A stretch of 64,000 nucleotides of DNA from Marsupella aquatica (lineage: Eukaryota; Marchantiophyta): the NCBI GenBank assembly GCA_973895155.1, contig OZ316894.1, forward strand, positions 6,138,001 through 6,202,000. The letters run 5' to 3'. The translations under genes were made by a program, and so were the position numbers. Position 1 is the first letter of the stretch. Each line of letters opens with the position of its first letter. Under the pieces are notes generated by a model, which was not told the origin of the DNA, did not search any database, and was given only the letters and a program-made list of their open reading frames with translations. This document shows positions 49,933 to 64,000 of this stretch, piece by piece.

Positions 49933-50614
49933 TTGCCTAGGAGTTGATAGTGTTCCTCATGGGATTTTATGACAGTTTTTCTAGCAAATGAGTAGGTGGT
50001 TTTCCATAATTCCATCACTTGGAACTTAGAGGTAATGGGCCCAGTAAATAGATCAAGGCAAGGGCTTTCTAACGGTGCTTAAAAATCACTCATCAGAGTT
50101 TGTGGTGCGAAAGGAATGACAATTTGCATCTTTCTAAATGTTTTAGTGAAGAATCATGTTTGGCGGTGTTTTAGAGGAGGGACCACTCGGAGTTTTTTTC
50201 CCGAAGGTGTGAGCTTTGCGGTGCACGAGGCATTGCATTTGTGTAGCTCCACTTATAGATCGAGATGAGCTGCTTGTTTTGGTAGTTGGTTTGCTACCGA
50301 GTGTTTACCTAGTGCGACAGAACAGGCAAAAGAAGCATTCAGGGTTTTACACAAGCTATGGAGTTTGTTCCCATCTGAACCAGATTTTTTGTCATTGCGC
50401 CCAATTTGGAGGAAGAATTGCAAGTGCTACTGCTCAATAGAGAGATCGCGCAAGGGGTCATTTTGACTTTGAGATTGGCACTTCACAAAGAGAGTGATTT
50501 GCAATGGAAGTATTTCTTAGTTGTGCTTGTAGATGGTGCCAGTGCAATTGGCATTTGTTTCCTGTCGGTGGCCATTATTTTCTTGAGCATGTTTGTGCAT
50601 TTTTAGGGGGTTAG
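49933..50614. other. Sequence between primer-binding site and inserted repeat
   Basis: Probably leader DNA of the second copia element. Short open stretches only, nothing recognised. Confidence 0.35.
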
Positions 50615-52080
50615 TGGTGGACCTTGTTGCCCAGCGCCCTCACCAATCCCAGCACCCATGCCTAAGTGCCGCTGGTGCCCGAACACTTCCATTGAATACT
50701 TTGAGCAAGCCCCCTGGTGCCCCTTTTACCACCAGCGGCCACTCCCATACGAAGCCGCACTTGCTCCCAAACGCGACCGCTACTCAATGGTCCTCACTGT
50801 CTGCACAAGCAATCAAGCATCTCGGTAAGTAACCCTTCAGGATCTAGATCTCCCAGGTCTAGCCGGGGGTCTAGCATCCTAACTCAAGCTCAATAGACAT
50901 TGGTAAGTAGGTCAGCGATAAGTCCTCCCGATGCCATAAGCCGGAACCAGAACCGACGTCCACTATTGTCCATAACAACTCCTTCCTTGGACACAGCCCG
51001 GGTTCCCCCTTGTACCTATCCATCATCAACTGACCACCCTGCCCCCAGGACATGCTCATGGCCCGACTGGCGTGACTTGTCCTAAACTTGTCCCTACACG
51101 CTAGGACTAGAATGGCCCCGACTTTAACAACTAACTCCCGGTTCCCGCCCCACTGATGGTCTAGGGGCCAAGTGCCCTTGGAACTCAACCTCCATGCCTA
51201 CTTGGCCTTGCCTCCCCATTGAAAGCTCCCTTGAGAGACTGAATGCGGCTTGGTTGTTGTTTTGGCACGATTTGGCAAGCGAACGAGATAGCACTCGCAA
51301 ACCTTGAAAACCTACGATGCCCCAGACCCAAGTGAGATCAAGAGGATGTAGCCCTCTTTGAGATCTTTCTAACGCACCCAAGAAATCCCTCATTGGACTT
51401 CTCGTTGGGAAGTTATTGTCGTTTCCGTTTGGCGTTTTCCCTTAATGTCGCGACCATCGCGGCTCACGATTTCGGCTCGCCATTAGCCCCCAGGGAGACA
51501 CCAATCCCCTCGTATATGCTTCTGGAGACTTGCCACCCCCGGACCAACCTGGACCCCAACATGCATGTTTGGGCGCACCACCAACTAGCAACGCCCATAA
51601 CTTCCTAGTTAGGCGTCCGCAAGTGGAGTGCCTTAGCCCGTTGTGATCTGGCCGACCCAGTGCTCATGCCCAGGCCCTTAGATCTCATCGCCGCTTCGGG
51701 CCCCCGATCAGCCAAACCCAGATCGGGCCATAACTAGCGCCCCAAATGTCCATTGCCCATGGAGTCAACTCCATTGGCCTTGAGCCCAAGAGGAGCTCTC
51801 ACTCAAGCCCTCCAAACTCAAAGTCCGTTGGGGGGTCCGGACAGTCGACCTTGAGCCTGGACATTTTCTTCTTCACCCAACCAGCTTTGAGCTAGTCTAA
51901 GTCCTTAGTGCGCGTCACCAGCTTGGCGCCTTGCCTTCGCCAGTGCCACATCTCATTGCCCACGACTCTCCCCATGCTAAGTCCTCCCCAGATGGCCTAT
52001 CCGAGCTGGATCATAAGGGAGCTTGGCGTCGGAGTCAGCGACGCAGGAACTAAGTGTTAAGGTAGTGAAATTCCGCGACT
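50615..52080. mobile_element. Unidentified dispersed repeat, copy 2
   Basis: Homologous end to end with 6581-8083. GGGTT precedes it within the bases GGGTTAG and also follows it (GGGTTTTAG), a possible imperfect target duplication. It lies between the 5' LTR and the gag remnant of the plus-strand copia element, so it probably inserted into that element. No protein recognised. Confidence 0.72.
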
Positions 52081-52918
52081 GGGTTTTAGGGCCATTTGTG
52101 TGTGATACACACACAATTTACCGACCCCGTAATCCCCATCATTGACCCTCTTTCCCAAATATGCAACTGTGACCGCGGCTTGGTGCCTTGCGTAGCACTA
52201 GCTAGTGCTAATTGTGCGCTCAGGCGCTTTCCAGGGCTCGCCGTCCCTTCCTGTTGGCCCGACCCCGTTTGCCTACGCCCCCTGCCAACACCAAATTTGC
52301 GGCTTCAACTTCTGGCCCCAACTTAAGGTAAATGCAATTGCATACGGAGCCTTTCCGGTACCACACACAACCCATTCCCCACCTTTGTACCCCCGTATAA
52401 CTTTTAAGGGGCCTTAAATCCCTTTAAGGCTCATATTATTATTTTCTCATTTTCTCCCAATAGTTGTTGCTCATCCCGAGACTTGCTGCCCTCCGTTTAA
52501 TCGTTGGAATAGGGGAAACAACAACCTGTGAGACCTACTATATTGTGTGGGAATATTCCCAAAAAACAAAGAGCTACTTTTTGGCCGTCCGTCAAAGATC
52601 CAGTCCCCCAAATGATAACTTTTTTGTTAGTCTTGGTGAGTTTGTAGCCACTAGAGTTAGCAACGCGGTGCACTAACCAAATTGTGTTTCTCACAATGAG
52701 TGATATTTTTCATTTTGGTTATTCCTCAAGGTGGTCAAACGGGGGACTTTTCCAAGGTTTTACCCACCTCAACCAAAAAGTTAATAAGTTTTTCATCGGA
52801 TTTTGATGTGATTTTTGGTTTTCAACATTGGATAGCTAGGCTTGTGGGCTACGCAATGGTGATGAGTTTTGGATTTTTGAGAAGTTGAAAAAAATATTAT
52901 TTTTTCTTGAAATCTCAC
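52081..52918. other. Unassigned DNA between the repeat and the gag remnant
   Basis: No gene recognised. A C-rich part (52100-52400) is followed by normal composition. It may be displaced parts of the copia leader. Confidence 0.35.
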
Positions 52919-53757
52919 ATGAGTGCTTTGGAGGACATTGTGGTCACCAATACTATGGTTGATGGCAAGAAAAAGGATAAGGACAATCAAGCTTGGAGGT
53001 CCCAAGTTTGAGTTTACAAAATACAAGGATTGGAGGGATTAGTTATTGTGGGAGCAATAGGTGAAAAGGGTACTTTGTGCAATCAGGCTTGGTAAGCTGT
53101 GGTGTAAGTTGTTGAAGGATTAGCCAAGTGATGTTGAAAGTGATGATTGGCAAGACAATCATGTAGGATCAGGGCTGTGAGCACCATGATGCTCTACTTA
53201 CAGCCAAATGTCATTAAGCAGTTGGCGGACCATGTCAACTGTGCGTTGTTAATTGTAGCGTTGGAGTAGAAGTATCATCAAAAAAAGTTATCAAACCGGC
53301 TCTACAAGTCTTTAAAGCTCATGAGCTTCAAGATGAAAGAAGGAGATGGATAGATTTAGGACCATATCATTGGTTTCAACAACCTAGTCATTGACTTGCA
53401 GAATCTTGGGAGGATTTGAGTGATGAGAGATAGACTCTTCACTTGCTAGCTCTTTACCCTTATCGTATCAACCGTCGTCGCGAGTGTTCCTTCATTGTGA
53501 CAGGAAGGCCATTGCTTACAATGCTGATTGACGACTTGCAGTAAAAGTTGACCATGCCCTTTCAACCATCGTTGTCGTCTGGTGCTACCTTGAATGTGAA
53601 CTGTGGGAGGTCACAACGATGCACAAATGCCAAGGATGAAGTATATTGAAGATGCAATTTGCTTCCAAAGGAAAGTCCCATGACATTAAGTAGGTGGTAT
53701 GCTAGAAGTGTGGGAGGGTTGGTCACATGAAGAGGGATCATAACTTGGGGGTTTGAT
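52919..53757 (+). pseudogene. Decayed copia gag
   Basis: Starting near MSALEDIVVTNTMV, several frames in turn show copia-gag (UBN2-type) signatures. These are KFEFTKYKDWRD near 53010, then KKLSNRLYKSLKLMSFKMKE at about 53283-53345, DHIIGFNNLVIDLQNLG, and a zinc knuckle with one stop inside it (VC*KCGRVGHMKRDH, about 53696-53742). Many stops and frameshifts; no protease, integrase or reverse transcriptase follows. Presumably the coding remnant of the element whose LTR is at 49568-49918. Confidence 0.82.
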
Positions 53758-53944
53758 TATAAAAAATGTTAAAAATCATGTGCAATCCAAAATATATTTT
53801 TGATCAAAATTACTTAATTTAAAAAAAAAACATAAGAGACAAAAAAATATATTATAAACTCATATTTATAAAATATTATCTAGTATATAACTTTTATAAA
53901 GTGAAATAAATTATTAATATTGAAAATGAAGAATAGTCTTAGAC

Positions 53945-54075
53945 TTATAAAAATTACATTTCTAGGGGAAAAAACAAAAAACATGAAAGTTTAAGAGGAA
54001 CTTGCACATGCTTAAAAACTACATTTCCAGGAGAAAAAACAAAAAACATGAAAGTTTAAGCCTAAACTCACTTTT
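53945..54075. repeat. Two-copy tandem duplication, about 65 bp
   Basis: The segment (A/C)TACATTTC(T/C)AGG(G/A)GA followed by AAAAACAAAAAACATG and AAAGTTTAAG occurs twice, and GGAACTTGCACAT follows each copy at a similar offset. Confidence 0.7.
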
Positions 54076-54169
54076 CCGGAACTTGCACATTGCCCAGTTT
54101 GGTTGTCCATCTCCATTGTTGTGATTGGACACTTCTTTGTCCAGCCTTGTACAATCTAACTCAAGTTTT

Positions 54170-54505
54170 AGCATTAGATCAATTTCCTGGCACTTGCACC
54201 TTTATCAGTTTCCTTATGTTCATCTCTAGTATAGTGCTTTAATAGTCCTTCCTCCAGCTACTCCGTGGGCTACAGTCTAGAGGGAAGCCTCTCTTTAATA
54301 GTCCTTCCTCCAGCTACTCCCTAAGTCATTCCCTGGAACTTGCACCTTTATCAGTTTGCTTATGTTCATCTCCAGTGTTGTGCTTTGATAGTCCTTCCTC
54401 CAGCTACTCCTTGGGCTCGGGTCTAGAGGGAAACGTGCTTTAACAGTCCTTCCTCCAGCCACTCCCTGGGCTACTGTCTAGAGGGAAGAGTCTAGAGGGA
54501 AGTCA
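54170..54505. repeat. Tandem repeat of CCTTCCTCCAGC-type units
   Basis: AGTCCTTCCTCCAGCTACTCC occurs about four times (near 54246, 54300, 54388 and 54445). A higher-order copy includes GGAACTTGCACCTTTATCAG and CTTATGTTCATCTC, and a short GTCTAGAGGGAAG unit also recurs. Several repeat sizes are nested. Confidence 0.75.
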
Positions 54506-54882
54506 CTAGACTGTTACTCTAACTCTGGGCATAACTGAAAGTGAGGTTGCACATAAAAAATAAAGATGGGGACAAAGATGAAATCCTTGTTTCTAGGTTT
54601 TTTCTTCTCATCTCTTTTTGCTCAACGAATGGGTAACCAGGCTAGTGTAGACTCTTTTGCTTAAGAACAGGGTGATCAGGTTAGTGTCAATCAACCTGCC
54701 AGGGTCACCCGCTTACTCCAGAACATTCACCTACGTATCTAAGGGCCCCGGCAACCCCAAGTGTCAAATATTTATAACTTCTTCACTTTCAAGCATGGTT
54801 ATCGTCCACTGTTAAATGTGTCTAAACTCCTCTCTGCTTAAACAATGTCTGCTACATTGAAACTGCGAACGTATTTTCTACT

Positions 54883-55395
54883 ATGGCAAAGGCAATCGTG
54901 CTACATGGAACTCTCACGCGAGCTCAGAGAGTTTTGCAGAAATTCCCTCATCCATTTACGCTCAGCAACTCAGCATCAGACACTGCTTTGTTCAGGTAGA
55001 GCTAGAATTTATTCTGATACAAAAAAAAATGTCAACCAAGTACATTGTCATGTCAGATTCTTAAATGATCTTTACGTGCTCCACTAAGTAAATATCATAC
55101 AGTACATCACGGTTTCATCTCCATCCCCATCTCGGATCCAGTTCGTTTGCAATCAAAGACAACAAGTACCACCTATCCTCAATGAAGTCTCAGAGCAAAG
55201 CATGGAAACTTCTATGACTTTTAGTCAATGTAGGACGCCTTGCTTTAAGTATGCCATATAACATGTCCACCACAGTAACTTAATGTCAAGCAATCATCCC
55301 CCTGCAATCTACAGGAAGATTATCTCACCGCGTCCCGTTGTGTACAAGGGTCCATGCTGTAGAAAGTGGCCCTCACGGCAATGGAACAACTGAAG
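54883..55395 (+). CDS. Possible first two exons of an unidentified gene
   Basis: I do not recognise this product. Exon 54883-54995 would encode a protein starting MAKAIVLHGTLTRAQRVLQK, ending at a GT donor. Exon 55319-55395 continues in phase with LSHRVPLCTRVHAVESGPHG and ends at another donor (GAAG/GTACC). The codons look protein-like, but the acceptor choice and the downstream exons are uncertain. Candidate later segments are 55490-55640 and 56505-56765. It would run toward the 3' end of the kinase gene. Confidence 0.25.
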
Positions 55396-55667
55396 GTACC
55401 TATTTTGTACCTCCACAAGAAAAATTGTGCCCAGCCCTCTTGATCATGAAATACTTTTATCATCGCAAAGACTACCTAATTTACATTTCAGATATGTGTC
55501 AAACTGCTCTCAACTATAAACACAGGTTGCAATTGCAGCTCTCTAATTACTTGATATTAATAGAAGTATCTACACATTCAGAGGGTGATAGAATTTCCTC
55601 CGAGGGACTGACCGAGCAAAAAGTATCTGACCAAGAATGAATACTTCCTATTTTGGATTTGATGGAC

Positions 55668-55852
55668 ATGTTAACGTACCTTAGGTAGCAGAGTCGTCCT
55701 ACCGGTGCCTTCAAACCATAAAGGGGCACCCTATCGCCTACAATTGTTAGCTCAAAGCTATGTTAACGTACCTTAGGTATCAGAGTCGTTCTACCGGTGC
55801 CTTCAAACCATAAAGGGGGCACCCTATCGCCTACAATTGTTAGCTCAAAGCT
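55668..55852. repeat. Tandem duplication of a 92-bp unit
   Basis: Unit 1 is 55668-55759 and unit 2 is 55760-55852, each starting ATGTTAACGTACCTTAGGTA and ending GTTAGCTCAAAGCT. They differ only at two substitutions and one extra G, so the duplication is recent. Confidence 0.92.
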
Positions 55853-56504
55853 GGAGATTTCTGAAAATTCCAACCACCCTGTAATTGAACCTAGTTATCC
55901 GTCAACTTTTATGCACTTCCGTTATCATCTGAAGACAAAGTTCCTAGTTGGAGAAGCATAATGTCATCGTCCTCTGGCCTGGAAACTTCCTGACATACCA
56001 TCCTGACGCACTTTCCATAACGCCTGACTTCAGAGCCTTGCGTCTACATTACTTGACTAAATTCCTGTGGCAACAGTTGACCCCATGGCCCATTTGAGTT
56101 CCCAAGGTCTTCAAGGTTATCCATTCAATCAGATCATTGTGGAATGCCAAGCCAAAGGTAGTCAACAGCCTCACTGATCTCTTATCCTCCCAATCAGTCA
56201 AACGCCCACAGCAACTCAGTTTGTCTTCGTGTATGACTAGGTACAGCATGGCCATGCAGCTCATACCAAGTCATCTGCAATATTATTTTGGTGATAAAAT
56301 TGTCCTCAAACACTCGTAGAAACTTCTGATAAACAAAACATACAATCAGCCAGACCTAGTCTCCCTCGTGAAAGAGCTTGAACAAGGCCTTCTACAGGTT
56401 ACGCACTCTCACTGCTAACAGAAATAATGGTAGATTGCTGGTTGTGATCCGAAGCTCAAAAGCTAATACTCAGTCACTCACTGGCACGTCCCTCCGTCAG
56501 AGAA

Positions 56505-56765
56505 TTGCTCCCCATTCTCAGTCTAATGTATGAAAAACCAGAGTCTTTGCATGAATATAATTTATCAATAAATTGGCCTCTTTCCAGGCCCATAATGGAG
56601 ACCATCTTGTCCAGAAAATATCGGTCATCAGTGTGGAGTCACACCTTGAGCTACTTGAGCCTGCCACCTGTGGATGACAGCAGCATCCAGACAATCAACA
56701 AAGCTGTAAACAATTACTATCATGAAATTTCTGAGTCGCTAGAAAAACCATCTGCTAATGTGTAA
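56505..56765 (+). CDS. Open frame of unknown meaning, 86 codons
   Basis: Not recognised. A splice-acceptor-like CTCTTTCCAG lies inside it at about 56580-56589. The stretch after it reads RPIMETILSRKYRSSVWSHT in one frame and AHNGDHLVQKISVISVESHL in another, so at most one is real. It may be the last exon of the gene proposed at 54883, or chance. Confidence 0.15.
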   Translation: MLPILSLMYEKPESLHEYNLSINWPLSRPIMETILSRKYRSSVWSHTLSYLSLPPVDDSSIQTINKAVNNYYHEISESLEKPSANV

Positions 56766-57002
56766 TCTGGTCTGCAGTAACTGCACACTCCAATCAATCT
56801 CTTAATAATAGTTCACCAGTCTGTCGTCAAGTCTATCCAATGAACGTGAGTGCCTTCTTTTCTGACTAATTCTTGATAAAACAATTATGTGGCCTGGTTT
56901 TCAATCCGAAGTCATCAGAAAATAAGATTTCGCAACAGGTCCGGTCTCGTGCCCCATTTCAATGAGCTCATCACACGCCCTATGTTGGAAAAACTTACAT
57001 AC

Positions 57003-63157
<6,155 letters not shown>

Positions 63158-64000
63158 CTGTACAGAGGCAGCAAACTTAAGTTAGCATTCCAATTCCACA
63201 CACAAGTGGTCACAAGTTCTCTCACTCTGACGAGCACAATATACATTCGACTATTGTAGACGTGCAATTCAGTACATTAGACGGACAGGGGTGAATGAAG
63301 ATCAGTGACAACCATTGAAAGTTTCTTATTGAGGCAACGACGAGCTGCAGTATTGACAGACTGCACAAAGTAATAGACAGTATAATCTATACAAGGACCC
63401 AAATATTGAACACGCTGTTGCAGCCAATGCTTTTCAAATCCAGCAAGGATTAAAGGCCAGAAACTATTGGAGAGATTCCAGAAACCCCGACTTAAACCCT
63501 GAAAGATGCACTATCGACCCTAAACTCGTTGCTAAAATTGGACATGATCAATGAAAGATTCTCCAGAACACTTTGGATTGATTACGTATTGACCACTGGA
63601 TCGAAGAGAACCTCGGCCCCGATAATTCTCACAGTGGGATGTGATGTGAAATAAGTTCCTTTCAAGGCCTTACACTAAAATATGTAGTATAGAGGGCCCG
63701 GTATTTTTGCTTGCATGATGGACGAATCTGAGAACCTATGCACACTGACATACCAAGACATCCTTGCTGCAGTCCAGCAGCAGGAAACCACGGCATAAGA
63801 GATAAGTAACCTGGTACGGTTCCTCGTAATGCAGAGCTGCATTCAGATAAGGATCTGGATAGAAACGCTTTTACACAGTCGACCAGAAGAAATTGGGAAA
63901 TTCTTTAATTGAAAAGCGAGAATGATCGGAACATCGAGTGAGAACAATGAAACACATCAGGCGTTGAATGGCCGGATGCTTCCACAGTCATCATCACGTG
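63158..64000 (-). other. First visible intron of the kinase gene
   Basis: The exon ending at 63157 begins mid-domain, so upstream coding sequence must exist. I searched for a GSFGDVYKA-type exon on the minus strand here and found none. At least 840 bp of intron is therefore visible. Confidence 0.6.

Larger units (their letters stand above)
55396..57002. other. Region between the possible gene and the kinase, mostly unassigned
   Basis: Contains the 92-bp duplication at 55668-55852 and an 86-codon open frame at 56505-56765. It should also contain the last exon of the kinase gene. One candidate for that exon on the minus strand lies just below 56870 and would end the protein SRSLDRLDDRLVNYY. 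The alternative is read-through of the previous exon to a stop at about 56915. Confidence 0.35.

Overview
This window is nuclear DNA from a land plant. The evidence is spliced genes with GT..AG introns, a plastid-targeted isoprenoid enzyme, plant-type SCAR and germinal-centre-kinase proteins, and Ty1/copia retrotransposons. GA-rich leaders, moderate introns and protein style suggest a non-seed plant such as a bryophyte, but I cannot name the species and hold that guess weakly.

Five protein genes are recognisable with confidence. From left to right they are: (1) a ceramide kinase on the minus strand whose 3' end runs off the left edge; (2) a complete VAC14 gene on the plus strand (23906-31863, 20 exons, about 756 aa); (3) a complete SCAR/WAVE gene on the plus strand (36281-42368, 9 exons, about 1249 aa); (4) a complete plastid HDR/IspH gene on the minus strand (44148-47260, 8 exons, about 481 aa), tail-to-tail with SCAR; (5) a GCK-III/MAP4K-type protein kinase on the minus strand (57003-63157, at least 18 exons) whose N-terminal exon lies beyond the right edge. 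A sixth, unidentified plus-strand gene may begin at 54883.

The space between genes is filled by repeats. An intact-ended but coding-dead copia element (11858-17759) lies on the minus strand with 109-bp LTRs and a 5-bp target duplication. An unidentified dispersed repeat of about 1.5 kb occurs twice in the same orientation (6581-8083 and 50615-52080). The second copy sits between the 5' LTR and the decayed gag of another copia element. Short tandem arrays, several with dyad symmetry, lie upstream of ceramide kinase, VAC14 and SCAR. The stretches 8.1-11.8 kb and 17.8-21.8 kb are gene-poor, partly very AT-rich, and hold nothing I can identify.

The genes are not a pathway cluster. Three of them touch membrane or cytoskeleton biology: sphingolipid phosphorylation, PI(3,5)P2 scaffold, and ARP2/3 activation. 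HDR makes plastid isoprenoid precursors and the kinase is a Ste20-family signalling enzyme. I see no functional linkage beyond ordinary chromosomal neighbourhood, and no convincing new multi-gene system. The most interesting leads are the dyad-symmetric promoter arrays, the uORF pair before VAC14, and the mismatch between young LTRs and ruined coding sequence in the copia element.
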